Of a stretch of DNA of 64,000 bases, positions 50,455 through 59,861 are shown piece after piece. Each line of letters opens with the position of its first letter. The stretch's first letter is position 1. A program made the translations under genes and the position numbers. Under the pieces are notes generated by a model, which worked only from the letters and a program-made list of their open reading frames with translations, was not told the DNA's origin and ran no database searches. Source of the DNA: Mesorhizobium_K quangtriensis. Its GTDB lineage: Bacteria > Pseudomonadota > Alphaproteobacteria > Rhizobiales > Rhizobiaceae. The stretch covers positions 1,426,001 to 1,490,000 of the forward strand of contig NZ_JBEBMF010000001.1 in the NCBI RefSeq assembly GCF_040081925.1, read 5' to 3'.

Positions 50455-50492
50455 TGGGGCTTGTCCGAGGAACTGGGGCTTGTCCGAGGAAA
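50455..50492. repeat. Tandem 19-base repeat upstream of the MBL gene
   Basis: Two copies of TGGGGCTTGTCCGAGGAA(C/A) sit head to tail, at 50455-50473 and 50474-50492, and differ at the last base. They lie 13 to 50 bases ahead of the MBL start, in its leader, and may be a recent duplication. Confidence 0.75.
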
Positions 50493-50571
50493 CCGTTGCC
50501 GCTTATCACGGAAGCCAATATAGGGGAAAGGAAGGCATCAGCCGCCGACCCTGAACCGAATGGGAAAAACC

Positions 50572-51165
50572 ATGGCACTTGCAGTCACCGCCCGTCCCCT
50601 CGTCGATCTCGCGCTTCCTGAAAAGGGCGCGGCGCGCCTTGGCGCACAGATATTCCTCGCCGTTGTGGGAACCTTGCTCCTGACGCTGTCGGCCAAGACG
50701 AAGGTAGTGCTCGGCCCGGTTGACATGTCCATGCAGACGCTGATGGTGCTGCTGATAGCGGCGACCTTCGGCATGCGGCTCGGCGTCGCGACGGTTGTTC
50801 TTTATCTCGCCCAGGGCGCCGCAGGCCTGCCGGTTTTCCAGGGAACCCCTGAGAAGGGCATAGGCCTTGCCTACATGCTCGGCACGACCGGCGGCTACCT
50901 CCTCGGTTTCGTTGTGATGGCCGCGATCGTCGGATGGGCCGCGGACCGCGGTTTTGCCCGCAACCCGCTGAAGCTTTTCGGTGTCATGCTGGTCGCCGAC
51001 GCAATCATGCTCGCCCTTGGCTTTGCATGGCTTGCGACCATCATCGGCGTCCAGAGCGCCTGGACCTTCGGCGTGGTGCCGTTCATCGTGCCGGACCTGA
51101 TCAAGGTCGCGCTCGCGTCGTGCCTGGTGCCCGCTGTCTGGGCGCTACTGCCGAAGCGCCAGTAA
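50572..51165 (+). CDS. bioY: BioY biotin transporter S component
   Basis: 197 residues from ATG 50572, with GGGA seven bases upstream; ATG 50560 has no good site. Six membrane helices and the BioY landmarks TFGMRLGVATVVLYLAQGAAGLPVF (seen in parts as FGMRLGVATVVLY and QGAAGLPVF) and GTTGGYLLGFVV. BioY binds biotin and works alone or with an energy-coupling module (BioMN), which is not in the window. I found no BioR-type TTAT...ATAA site upstream. The rfbA gene follows after 60 bases. Confidence 0.92.
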   Translation: MALAVTARPLVDLALPEKGAARLGAQIFLAVVGTLLLTLSAKTKVVLGPVDMSMQTLMVLLIAATFGMRLGVATVVLYLAQGAAGLPVFQGTPEKGIGLAYMLGTTGGYLLGFVVMAAIVGWAADRGFARNPLKLFGVMLVADAIMLALGFAWLATIIGVQSAWTFGVVPFIVPDLIKVALASCLVPAVWALLPKRQ

Positions 51166-51225
51166 GGGTCGCCGACGCGGAGCCGGCCCTGGCGCTTCGC
51201 CTGAACCGAAATTGATAACGAGCCG

Positions 51226-52113
51226 ATGAAGGGCATCATCCTTGCCGGCGGCAGCGGTACGAGGCTGTATCCGCTGACGCTGGCCGTCTCCAAGCAGATC
51301 CTGCCGATCTACGACAAGCCGATGATCTACTACCCGCTCAGCGTTCTCATGCTGGCGGGTATCCGGGAAATCCTCGTCATCTCGACCCCGCGCGACCTGC
51401 CCATGTTCCGCCAGTTGTTGGGCGACGGGTCGGAGTTCGGTCTAACGTTGTCCTATGCCGAGCAGGACCAGCCCCGCGGACTGGCCGAGGCCTTCATCAT
51501 AGGCCGCGACTTCATCGGCGAAGACGCCGTGGCGATGGTGCTCGGCGACAATATCTTCTTCGGCGCCGGACTGTCGCAGATATGCCAGAGCGCCGTGGCT
51601 GAGACGGATGGCGCGTCCGTCTTCGCCTATCAGGTGGACCATCCGGAACGCTATGGCGTCGTCACATTCGACCGGGATACAGGGCAGGCCCTGACCATAG
51701 AAGAGAAGCCTGTGCGGCCGACCTCGAACTGGGCAGTGACGGGGCTCTATCTCTACGACAATGACGTGGTGGACATAGCCGCGACCATTAAGCCCTCGGC
51801 GCGCGGCGAACTGGAGATTACGGCGGTCAACAACGCCTATCTCGAACAGGGCAAGCTGCGTGTCCACCGGTTGGGGCGTGGTTTCGCTTGGCTCGACACC
51901 GGAACCCATGACAGCCTGCACGACGCATCGTCCTTTGTGCGCACTATCGAGCATCGACAGGGCATCAAGATCGCTTGTCCCGAGGAGATTGGCATCGAGA
52001 TGGGCTGGCTGGATACCGGGCGGGCCAAGGCGCGGATCGAAAAGCTGGGTGACAATGAATATTCCCGTTATCTGAGGCGGCGCATCGCAGAAATGGCCGA
52101 GCAGAATGGCTGA
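51226..52113 (+). CDS. rfbA: Glucose-1-phosphate thymidylyltransferase
   Basis: 295-residue nucleotidyltransferase that makes dTDP-glucose, the first step to dTDP-L-rhamnose. The signature GGSGTRLYPLT near residue 8 binds dTTP, and VLGDNIFFGAGL near 105 carries a metal-binding Asp. IEEKPVRPTSNWAVTGLYLYD, split as IEEKP and NWAVTGLYLYD, is a further family landmark. First of four rfb genes in order A-C-B-D; it overlaps rfbC by eight bases. Confidence 0.96.
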   Translation: MKGIILAGGSGTRLYPLTLAVSKQILPIYDKPMIYYPLSVLMLAGIREILVISTPRDLPMFRQLLGDGSEFGLTLSYAEQDQPRGLAEAFIIGRDFIGEDAVAMVLGDNIFFGAGLSQICQSAVAETDGASVFAYQVDHPERYGVVTFDRDTGQALTIEEKPVRPTSNWAVTGLYLYDNDVVDIAATIKPSARGELEITAVNNAYLEQGKLRVHRLGRGFAWLDTGTHDSLHDASSFVRTIEHRQGIKIACPEEIGIEMGWLDTGRAKARIEKLGDNEYSRYLRRRIAEMAEQNG

Positions 52114-52660
52114 GGTCCGGAAGCTCGCGCTGGACGGTGTCTACGAAATCACACCCGCCAGATATGGCGACGAGCGCGGTTTCTTCTCCGAGACCTACAA
52201 TGCTGCTGAGTTGGCCGAGCGGGGCATCGAACTGGCGTTCGTGCAGGACAACCAGTCTCTTTCAAGGGCGGTCGGCGTGCTGCGCGGGCTTCACTATCAG
52301 GTACCGCCGTTCGCGCAGGACAAGCTTGTCAGGGTGGTGCGGGGCGCCATTCTCGATGTCGCCATCGACATAAGGGCCAGTTCGCCGACCTACGGAAAAT
52401 GGTTGTCACTGGAGATTTCCGCGGAAAAGTGGAACCAGATTCTGGTGCCGAAAGGCTATGCGCACGGTTTCGTCACGCTCGTTCCCGACACTGAGGTGAT
52501 ATACAAGGTGAGCGAACGATATGCGCCGGACCATGAGCGGTCGATCCGGTTCGACGATCCCGCGCTTGGCATAGACTGGCGCATTCCCGTTGACGAAGTC
52601 ACCCTGTCGGCGAAGGATCGAGCAGCTCCTCTGTTCGCGGATGCCGAGGTTTTCGGTTAA
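52106..52660 (+). CDS. rfbC: dTDP-4-dehydrorhamnose 3,5-epimerase
   Basis: 184-residue cupin-fold epimerase. The GVLRGLHYQVPP segment near residue 57 holds the catalytic His, and VPKGYAHGFVTL near 117 is also conserved. It converts dTDP-4-keto-6-deoxyglucose to the L-lyxo form. The start overlaps the end of rfbA and 45 bases separate it from rfbB. Length is normal. Confidence 0.95.
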   Translation: MAEVRKLALDGVYEITPARYGDERGFFSETYNAAELAERGIELAFVQDNQSLSRAVGVLRGLHYQVPPFAQDKLVRVVRGAILDVAIDIRASSPTYGKWLSLEISAEKWNQILVPKGYAHGFVTLVPDTEVIYKVSERYAPDHERSIRFDDPALGIDWRIPVDEVTLSAKDRAAPLFADAEVFG

Positions 52661-52705
52661 GCTCATTCGACAGTTTGGGTCCCGCATCGGACAACCAGAG
52701 GCCTC

Positions 52706-53773
52706 ATGAACTTTCTTGTCACCGGCGGCGCCGGCTTCATCGGATCGGCGGTTTGCCGGCTGCTTTGCAGCAAGCCCGAAAACCATGTCGTCAATGTCGA
52801 CAAGCTGACCTATGCGGGCAATCTCGCTTCGCTTCGGTCGATCGGCAACAACCCGAACTACACCTTCGTCCAGGCGGATATCGGCGACGCGCCGCAGATT
52901 GGTGCGCTTCTGCGCCAGCACGAGACCGACGTCATCATTCATCTGGCGGCTGAAAGCCATGTCGATCGTTCGATCGACGGCCCTTCGGCCTTTGTCGACA
53001 CGAATATCGTCGGCACGTTCCAGCTGCTGACGGCGGCGCTGGAATACTGGCGGGGTCTGGCTGGGAGCAGGAAGGCGGCGTTCCGGTTCCATCATGTGTC
53101 GACGGACGAGGTCTATGGCGACCTACCCTTCGACTCCGGTATCTTCACGGAAGACACCCCTTACGCGCCGTCGTCGCCCTATGCCGCGTCCAAGGCCGCA
53201 TCCGATCACCTTGTCCGCGCCTGGCATTCGACCTATGGACTGCCGGTCGTTCTCTCCAACTGCTCAAACAACTACGGCCCGTATCAGTTTCCGGAAAAGC
53301 TGATCCCGCTGGGTGTCCTCAATGCACTGCACGGCAAGCCCATACCGGTCTACGGGGCAGGGGCGAATGTCCGCGACTGGCTGTTCGTGGAAGACCACGC
53401 GCGGGCGCTGGAGCTTGTCGCGACGAGCGGCGTCCCTGGAGAAAGCTACAATATCGGCGGCAATTCCGAGCGCACAAATCTGCACGTCGTGAAGACGATT
53501 TGCGATGTGCTGGATCGTATGAGGCCGAAAGCCACCGGCAGCTATCACGATTTGATTACATTCGTTCGGGACCGGCCCGGACACGACCGGCGCTATGCGA
53601 TCGATGCGGAAAAGATCCGGCGGGAACTTGGTTGGCGGCCGTCGGAGACTTTCGAGAGCGGACTGGAGCGGACCATCCGCTGGTACATCGAGAATGACTG
53701 GTGGTGGCAGCCGATCCGCGGCGGCAACTACGCCGGCGAGCGGCTGGGATTGTCCACCGAACCAACGCCATGA
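52706..53773 (+). CDS. rfbB: dTDP-glucose 4,6-dehydratase
   Basis: 355-residue extended SDR enzyme. NAD motif GGAGFIGSAV near residue 7, the substrate motif HLAAESHVDRSIDGP near 83, and the catalytic YAASKAASDHLV with Tyr and Lys near 160. Removes water from dTDP-glucose to give the 4-keto-6-deoxy sugar. Its stop overlaps the rfbD start by four bases (ATGA). ATG 52706 follows GAGGCCTC. Confidence 0.96.
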   Translation: MNFLVTGGAGFIGSAVCRLLCSKPENHVVNVDKLTYAGNLASLRSIGNNPNYTFVQADIGDAPQIGALLRQHETDVIIHLAAESHVDRSIDGPSAFVDTNIVGTFQLLTAALEYWRGLAGSRKAAFRFHHVSTDEVYGDLPFDSGIFTEDTPYAPSSPYAASKAASDHLVRAWHSTYGLPVVLSNCSNNYGPYQFPEKLIPLGVLNALHGKPIPVYGAGANVRDWLFVEDHARALELVATSGVPGESYNIGGNSERTNLHVVKTICDVLDRMRPKATGSYHDLITFVRDRPGHDRRYAIDAEKIRRELGWRPSETFESGLERTIRWYIENDWWWQPIRGGNYAGERLGLSTEPTP

Positions 53774-54651
53774 GACTGCTCGTCACGGGCCGCGAAGGCC
53801 AGGTTTCGCGAAGTCTTGAGGAAGCCGCCGCGACTGTGGGTGGACTGGAACTCATTCGCGTCGGGCGGCCGGATTTCGACCTGCAAAATCCCAAGAGCGT
53901 GCTGGAGACGATCGGCGCGGCGAAACCCGACATTGTGGTGTCGGCCGCCGCTTACACGGCAGTCGAGCAGGCGGAAGCGGAGCCGGAAGAAGCCTTCGCG
54001 GCAAATGCGACGGGGGCAGGGCTGGTTGCAGAGGCTGCGGCGAATGTCGGCGCCGCTGTGATCCACCTTTCGACGGATTTTGTGTTTCCCGGTACGGTGC
54101 CTGGAGATTACGTCGAGACGGACCCGACCGGGCCGCTCAGTGTCTATGGCCGTAGCAAACTTGAAGGTGAGCGGCTGGTGGCAGCGGCAAATCCACGGCA
54201 TGTCATCTTGCGCACCGCGTGGGTCTACAGTGCGTTCGGCAAGAATTTCGTGAAGACGATGCTCGGCCTCGCTCGTGACCGCGACACGGTCAGGGTGGTC
54301 GGCGACCAGTGGGGCAATCCAACCGCCGCGGGCGACATTGCGGACGGAATACTGCGCATCGCCTCCCGGATGAGCGAGCAGAGAGCGGAGTACGGCGTTT
54401 TTCATCTGGCGGGGAAAGGACCCGCAAGCTGGTCAGGCTTTGCGCGCCAGATTTTTTCGGAAAGCGCGCGACTTGGCGGTCCCACCGCCACGGTCGACGA
54501 GATCACGACCGCGGAATTTCCCACCAAAGCCGTTCGACCGCAAAATTCGCGACTTTCCTGCGCAAAGCTGTTCGACGCCTATGGCTGGCAACCTGGGGCA
54601 TGGCAGGACGCGCTGAGGCCTGTCGTGGCGCGCTTGTCTGGCGGCGATTGA
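53770..54651 (+). CDS. rfbD: dTDP-4-dehydrorhamnose reductase
   Basis: 293 residues from ATG 53770. Final step to dTDP-L-rhamnose, using NAD(P)H. The N-terminal TGREGQVSRSLEE replaces the usual GxxGQLG but keeps the glycine spacing. STDFVFPG and the catalytic YGRSKLEGE are present, followed by RTAWVYSAFGKNFVKTML. The reading frame is open 69 bases further upstream inside rfbB, but the family start is here. Confidence 0.94.
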   Translation: MRLLVTGREGQVSRSLEEAAATVGGLELIRVGRPDFDLQNPKSVLETIGAAKPDIVVSAAAYTAVEQAEAEPEEAFAANATGAGLVAEAAANVGAAVIHLSTDFVFPGTVPGDYVETDPTGPLSVYGRSKLEGERLVAAANPRHVILRTAWVYSAFGKNFVKTMLGLARDRDTVRVVGDQWGNPTAAGDIADGILRIASRMSEQRAEYGVFHLAGKGPASWSGFARQIFSESARLGGPTATVDEITTAEFPTKAVRPQNSRLSCAKLFDAYGWQPGAWQDALRPVVARLSGGD

Positions 54652-54856
54652 CGGCGGTTCCGCGATGCGGCACTGCGATACAAGCGGAAAAGCTTTCTAG
54701 CGAAAGGCTGCACCGCGCAAATTCATGGTGGCGGACGGGCTACATTTGGTCTGCCTCCGCTTGAGAAATCAGTCGTCTGTGAGACTATCCGGAAAAATCG
54801 CTGCCTCGGCCGTTGTCCTTGTGGAGACTGCCCCTAGGGCGCTAAGAAGGCTCTCC

Positions 54857-55762
54857 ATGCTTGCCAGACTGACCCATCTCGACCGGCTTGAAGCCGAGGC
54901 GATCCATATCTTCCGCGAAGTGGCCGCGTCGTTTTCGCGGCCGGTGATGCTTTATTCGGTGGGCAAGGATTCTTCCGTCCTCCTGCACCTTGCGATGAAG
55001 GCGTTCTACCCGGCCAAGCCGCCTTTCCCCTTCCTGCACGTCGATACGACCTGGAAGTTCCGCGAGATGATCGAATTCCGGGACCAGATGGCGAAGAAGC
55101 TCGGCTTCGACCTTTTGGTTCATGTCAATCAGGACGGGGTCCGCGACGGCATCAACCCGTTCGATAGCGGATCCAACGTCCACACCCATGTCATGAAGAC
55201 CGTGGGGCTGCGCCAGGCGCTCGACAAATATCAGTTCGACGCGGCATTCGGCGGTGCGCGCCGCGACGAGGAGAAGTCGCGCGCGAAGGAGCGCATATTC
55301 TCCTTCCGCAACGCCCAGCACGCATGGGACCCCAAGCATCAGCGGCCGGAGATGTGGAAGATCTACAATACCCGGGTTTCCCAAGGGGAATCGATCCGGG
55401 TCTTTCCGCTGTCGAATTGGACCGAGCTCGATATCTGGCAGTACATCCTGCAGGAGGACATTCCGATCGTGCCGCTGTACTTCGCCAAGAAGCGGCCGGT
55501 GGTCGAGCGCGACGGCATGCTGATCATGCGCGACGACGACCGCATGAAATTGCTGCCTGGCGAGGTGGTCCAGAACCGGCTTGTGCGGTTCCGCACGCTC
55601 GGCTGCTATCCGCTGACGGGAGCAATCGATTCCGACGCCGACAGCCTCGAGGCCATTGTCGGTGAAATGCTGACGGCAAAAACGTCCGAGCGCCAGGGCC
55701 GCCTCATCGACCGCGACGAAGCGGGGTCGATGGAGAAGAAGAAGCGCGAAGGGTATTTCTGA
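54857..55762 (+). CDS. cysD: Sulfate adenylyltransferase subunit 2
   Basis: 301 residues from ATG 54857, with AAGG six bases upstream; the frame opens earlier but lacks family sequence. The PP-loop SVGKDSSVLLHLA near residue 32 and the RRDEEKSRAKERIFSFR loop near 135 are the ATP-pyrophosphatase landmarks. It adenylates sulfate to APS together with CysN. It lies 205 bases after rfbD, a gap in which I see no gene or strong signal, and two bases before cysNC. Confidence 0.95.
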   Translation: MLARLTHLDRLEAEAIHIFREVAASFSRPVMLYSVGKDSSVLLHLAMKAFYPAKPPFPFLHVDTTWKFREMIEFRDQMAKKLGFDLLVHVNQDGVRDGINPFDSGSNVHTHVMKTVGLRQALDKYQFDAAFGGARRDEEKSRAKERIFSFRNAQHAWDPKHQRPEMWKIYNTRVSQGESIRVFPLSNWTELDIWQYILQEDIPIVPLYFAKKRPVVERDGMLIMRDDDRMKLLPGEVVQNRLVRFRTLGCYPLTGAIDSDADSLEAIVGEMLTAKTSERQGRLIDRDEAGSMEKKKREGYF

Positions 55763-55764
55763 TC

Positions 55765-57702
55765 ATGCTTCCGCAGAGAGCCGAAATCGTGCCGGCAGTT
55801 GAAAGTGTCCACGACTACCTCGAAAGTCAGAAGCACAAGTCGCTGCTTCGCTTCCTGACTTGCGGTTCCGTCGACGACGGAAAATCGACGCTGATCGGGC
55901 GGCTGCTGTCCGACACACGCCAGATATTCGAGGACCAGCTCGCCGCGCTCGAGCGCGATTCCAAGAAGCACGGCACGACCGGCGACGATGTCGACTTCGC
56001 CCTTCTGGTCGACGGGTTGGAGGCCGAGCGCGAGCAGGGCATCACCATCGACGTGGCCTACCGCTTCTTTGCCACGCCGAAGCGCAAGTTCATCGTCGCC
56101 GACACGCCCGGCCACGAACAATACACGCGGAACATGGCCACCGGCGCCTCGACCGCCGACCTGGCGATCGTGCTCGTGGATGCGCGCTACGGCGTAGTGT
56201 CCCAGACGCGCCGCCATTCGATCATCGCGTCGCTGCTCGGCATCAAGCATGTGATCGTTGCCGTGAACAAGATCGATCTCGTCGGCTTCGACGAGAAGGT
56301 CTTCGACAAGATCGCGCATGATTACCAGGAGTTTGCCAACGGTCTTGGTTTCAGGTCGATCGTGCCGATCCCGATTTCCGGGCGCTATGGCGACAATGTA
56401 ACGGCACGCTCCCCCAACCTGAGCTGGTATGCGGGACCGACGCTGATCGACCATCTGGAGGCGGTTGGCGTGGACGACACGGCCGCCGAAGGCCCGTTTC
56501 GATTCCCGGTGCAATACGTCAATCGGCCGAACCTCGATTTTCGCGGCTATGCCGGCACGATAGCCACGGGATCGATCGCCGCAGGCGACGAGATCGTGGT
56601 CGCCAAGTCGGGCAGGACGGCGCGTGTGAAACGCATCGTCGCACACGGTGGCGATCTCGAAAGCGCGGTCAGCGGGCAGGCGATCACGCTCGTTCTCGAC
56701 AGCGAGGTCGAGGTTTCCAGAGGCAATATGCTGGTCTCGCCAACCAACCGCCCTCAGGTGGCCGAGGAGTTCTCGGCGAACATTGTCTGGTTCGATGAGA
56801 ATGCCCTGAAGCCGGGCAACTCCTACATCCTGCGGACGGAAACGGAACAGGTAAGCGCCACGATCAAGGATCTCAGCCACAGGCTGAACATCACCAGCCT
56901 GGCGGAGGAACCCGCGCAACTGCTGGAGATGAACGAGATCGGCGTCTGCAACCTGTCTACCCAAATCCCGATCGCCTTCGACCCGTTCTCCGAAAACCGC
57001 GTGACCGGCGCGTTCATCCTGATCGACCGCAGGACGAATGCGACCGTCGGTGCGGGGATGATCGTCGGCGCGCTGCGACGCTCGGACAATATCCATTGGC
57101 AGTCGCTGGATATCGGCCGGCGCGAGCGGTCGCGCTCCTTGAGCCAACGGCCAGCAGTCTTCTGGTTTACCGGCCTGTCCGGCTCCGGCAAATCCACCAT
57201 CGCCAATCTGCTCGAAAAGAAGCTGCACGCTTCCGGTCGCCATACCTACATCCTCGATGGCGACAACGTGAGGCACGGGCTGAACAAGGATCTGGGATTC
57301 TCGGATGCCGACCGGGTCGAAAACATCCGTCGGGTTGCCGAGGTCGCCAAGCTCATGACGGATGCCGGCCTGATCGTCATCGTCTCCTTCATCTCGCCCT
57401 TCCGCGCCGAACGGCAGATGGCGCGGGAACTGATGGAGAAGGGCGAGTTCATTGAGGTGTTCGTCGATACGCCTTTCGACGAATGTGCGAGGCGCGATCC
57501 CAAGGGGCTCTATTCCCGTGCCCTTTCAGGAGAGATCAAGAACTTCACCGGGGTCGACTCGCCATACGAGGCTCCGGAAAATCCGGAAATCCACCTCAAG
57601 ACGCTCGGCAACACGCCCGAAGAACTGGTAGATGTTCTGGACAACTGGTTACGTGAACGCGACAGCGCCCAGGATGAGTATGAACAAGGCGGCGGAATCT
57701 GA
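55765..57702 (+). CDS. cysN: CysN-CysC fusion: ATP sulfurylase GTPase subunit plus APS kinase
   Basis: 645 residues. The first 430 or so are CysN, an EF-Tu-like GTPase with GSVDDGKSTLIGRLL near residue 33, DTPGHEQYTRNM near 112 and NKIDLVGFD near 167, which drives APS synthesis. Residues about 460-640 are an APS kinase (CysC) with Walker A GLSGSGKSTIANLLEK, the DNVRHGLN loop and FVDTPFDECARRDPKGLY, making PAPS. The fusion matches NodQ of rhizobia, first known for Nod-factor sulfation, and also serves cysteine synthesis. cysQ overlaps its end. Confidence 0.95.
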   Translation: MLPQRAEIVPAVESVHDYLESQKHKSLLRFLTCGSVDDGKSTLIGRLLSDTRQIFEDQLAALERDSKKHGTTGDDVDFALLVDGLEAEREQGITIDVAYRFFATPKRKFIVADTPGHEQYTRNMATGASTADLAIVLVDARYGVVSQTRRHSIIASLLGIKHVIVAVNKIDLVGFDEKVFDKIAHDYQEFANGLGFRSIVPIPISGRYGDNVTARSPNLSWYAGPTLIDHLEAVGVDDTAAEGPFRFPVQYVNRPNLDFRGYAGTIATGSIAAGDEIVVAKSGRTARVKRIVAHGGDLESAVSGQAITLVLDSEVEVSRGNMLVSPTNRPQVAEEFSANIVWFDENALKPGNSYILRTETEQVSATIKDLSHRLNITSLAEEPAQLLEMNEIGVCNLSTQIPIAFDPFSENRVTGAFILIDRRTNATVGAGMIVGALRRSDNIHWQSLDIGRRERSRSLSQRPAVFWFTGLSGSGKSTIANLLEKKLHASGRHTYILDGDNVRHGLNKDLGFSDADRVENIRRVAEVAKLMTDAGLIVIVSFISPFRAERQMARELMEKGEFIEVFVDTPFDECARRDPKGLYSRALSGEIKNFTGVDSPYEAPENPEIHLKTLGNTPEELVDVLDNWLRERDSAQDEYEQGGGI

Positions 57703-58507
57703 CGACAAGGCTATCCAGAGGCTTTTCGAGCAACTGGCGCTGGTGGCTGGCGAGAAGATCCTGGAAATATTCCATGCGGGTTGCGAGGTCAGCGAGAAGT
57801 CTGACTCGTCGCCCGTCACGGACGCCGATCAGGCTGCGGAAAAGATCATCCTCGAGGGATTGCGCGCCGGCTATCCGGACGTACCCTGCGTCGCCGAGGA
57901 AGAAGCCGCAGCCGGCATCCTGCCCGCGGATCTTGGGGACGCGTTCTTCCTGATCGACCCGCTGGACGGCACCAAGGAATTCATTAAGCGCAGCGGCGAC
58001 TTCACGGTGAACATCGCCCTCGTGCGCGACGGTAAGCCCGAGATCGGCGTGGTTTATGCACCTCATGGGGGACGCTTCTTTTCGGCACGTCCGGGTCTCG
58101 CCGAGATGGTCGATGTCGACGGTGGAGGCAACATTGTTGCCCGCCGCCCGATCAAGGTAAGGGCGGCAGGGTCGCCGCTGGCCGTAGTTGCCAGCCGGTC
58201 GCACAGGACTGCTGAGACCGAAGAATTCATCCAGAGCTGTGGACCGGTCGACATCGTGTCGGTCGGCTCGTCGCTCAAGTTCTGCATGGTCGCGTGTGGG
58301 GAAGCGGATATCTATCCCCGTCACGGGCGCACAATGGAATGGGACACGGCTGCCGGCGATGCGGTGCTGCGCGCGGCGGGAGGCACGACCTCGATGGTTG
58401 ACGGTAACCCGTTGCCCTACGGCAAGCGCAATCAGGCCGACGACACCGACTTCGCCAATCCGCATTTCATAGCGAGGGGCGCTGCGTTTCCCGCACAGCG
58501 CGGCTGA
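57680..58507 (+). CDS. cysQ: 3'(2'),5'-bisphosphate nucleotidase
   Basis: 275 residues of the inositol monophosphatase superfamily; hydrolyses PAP (3'-phosphoadenosine 5'-phosphate), the by-product of PAPS use. The metal motifs VAEEEAAAG and LIDPLDGTKEFIKRSGDFTVNIAL, given as IDPLDGTKEFI, and the distal EWDTAAGDAVLRAAGG are complete. I chose ATG 57680 with AGGA five bases upstream; ATG 57674 is possible. It overlaps the cysNC end by 23 bases. The DegT gene converges with a three-base gap. Confidence 0.94.
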   Translation: MNKAAESDDKAIQRLFEQLALVAGEKILEIFHAGCEVSEKSDSSPVTDADQAAEKIILEGLRAGYPDVPCVAEEEAAAGILPADLGDAFFLIDPLDGTKEFIKRSGDFTVNIALVRDGKPEIGVVYAPHGGRFFSARPGLAEMVDVDGGGNIVARRPIKVRAAGSPLAVVASRSHRTAETEEFIQSCGPVDIVSVGSSLKFCMVACGEADIYPRHGRTMEWDTAAGDAVLRAAGGTTSMVDGNPLPYGKRNQADDTDFANPHFIARGAAFPAQRG

Positions 58508-58510
58508 GCA

Positions 58511-59653
58511 TCACTCGGCTGCCAGTCTCGCGGAATTGCTGCCGATGAAATTGCGGATCGTCGAGATGATGCGGTCCTGATCGGACGTGCTCAGGTACGG
58601 ATGCATCGGCAGGCAGAGGATGCGCGAGGGCAGGGCCTCCGAAACCGGCAGGCCATCAGGGGCAACGGGGAAGCGGCTGTACGCGACCTGACTGTGCAGC
58701 GGCTTCACGTAATAGATCACGGACGGAATGCCGTTTTCCTGCAGACGCACCTTCAGTGCGTCCCGATCCGGCGTCTCGATCGCATACTGCGCCCAAGCTG
58801 AACGGGAACCGGTAAGGTTTGCTGACGCCTTGACGACATCGCCGAGACCTTCGGCGTATCGCTGGGCGACAGTCTGACGGGCGATCATTTCGTCTTCGAG
58901 GATGGCCAGCTTTTCGAGCAGGATCGCCGCCTGCAGCGTGTCGAGGCGCGAATTGATGCCGACATGGATGTTGTCGTACTGGGTCTGGCCCTTGCCGTGG
59001 AAGGCGAAGGAACGCAGCTTTTCTGCCAGTGCGCTATCGTTGGTGAACATCGCGCCGCCATCACCATAGCAGCCGAGCGGCTTGGCAGGATAGAAGCTGG
59101 TCGCAGCGACGTGACCGAACGAGCCGCATTTCCGACCGCTAGCCGTGCCGCCTATCGCCTGAGCTGCGTCTTCGATGACAAGAAGGTTTTCGCGCTCGGC
59201 TACCTGCATGATGGCGTCGTAGTCGGCGGCGAGGCCGAAGAGATCGACCGGAATGATCGCCTTCGGCCTCAAACGGCCCTCGGACTTGATCATCCGGATC
59301 GCAGCTTCGAGGCTGTCGATATCGATGTTGTAGGTCTCGGGATCAACGTCGACGAAAACGGGTTCGGCCTTGGCCAGCGCCACAACTTCTGCGGTGGCGG
59401 CGAAGGTGAAGCTCGGAACGAACACGGCGTCGCCGGGGCCGATGCCGGATGCGTAGAGCGGAAGCAGCAGGGCGTCGGTACCGTTGGCGCAGGCGATGCA
59501 GTGCTTGACGCCAACATACTCGGCGAGCTTCGCCTCGAACTCGGCAACCTGCGGGCCGAGGATGTAGCGCCCTTCTTCGACGACCTTGTCGATGGCGGCT
59601 TTCAGCCGGTCGGCGATACGCTCGCGCTGAGCGCCAAGATCAATGAATTGCAT
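58511..59653 (-). CDS. DegT/DnrJ/EryC1/StrS sugar aminotransferase
   Basis: 380 residues, PLP-dependent. It starts MQFIDLGAQRERI, a typical WbpE/ArnB-like N-terminus. The PLP-binding segments are ANGTDALLLPL near 57, VIEDAAQAIGG near 158 and the lysine in SFYPAKPLGCYGDGG near 187. Such enzymes make amino sugars of O-antigens and exopolysaccharides, including UDP-2,3-diacetamido sugars via WbpE. The exact keto-sugar cannot be inferred. It is transcribed toward cysQ. About 208 bases separate its start from the sugar-kinase stop; they contain a TTACC...GGTAA palindrome. Confidence 0.92.
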   Translation of the reverse strand: MQFIDLGAQRERIADRLKAAIDKVVEEGRYILGPQVAEFEAKLAEYVGVKHCIACANGTDALLLPLYASGIGPGDAVFVPSFTFAATAEVVALAKAEPVFVDVDPETYNIDIDSLEAAIRMIKSEGRLRPKAIIPVDLFGLAADYDAIMQVAERENLLVIEDAAQAIGGTASGRKCGSFGHVAATSFYPAKPLGCYGDGGAMFTNDSALAEKLRSFAFHGKGQTQYDNIHVGINSRLDTLQAAILLEKLAILEDEMIARQTVAQRYAEGLGDVVKASANLTGSRSAWAQYAIETPDRDALKVRLQENGIPSVIYYVKPLHSQVAYSRFPVAPDGLPVSEALPSRILCLPMHPYLSTSDQDRIISTIRNFIGSNSARLAAE

Positions 59654-59861
59654 GCGGTCGATTCACTTGCGGGAGACTGTTCGGCCGCTGATAGCAGACA
59701 AGATTCGCGCGAGAAAGCGGACCGAAGCGCAGCATCTTTCGGCAGCAACCACTCCACGTTACCAAGAGTTCTCGGTAAAAATGGCGGATTGGACGGCTTT
59801 TCCATTGGTTTTGGACAGCCGGCGAATCTTTCGAAACATAAAGTGATCGTTCGGAGAGCTG

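Noticed and set aside
50443..50571. Riboswitch or BioR operator upstream of bioY
   Set aside because: No BioR-type palindrome or known riboswitch core; only the tandem repeat belonging to the MBL leader is visible.
55606..57276. 556-codon minus-strand frame opposite cysD-cysNC
   Set aside because: Shadow frame; both plus-strand genes have full catalytic motifs there.
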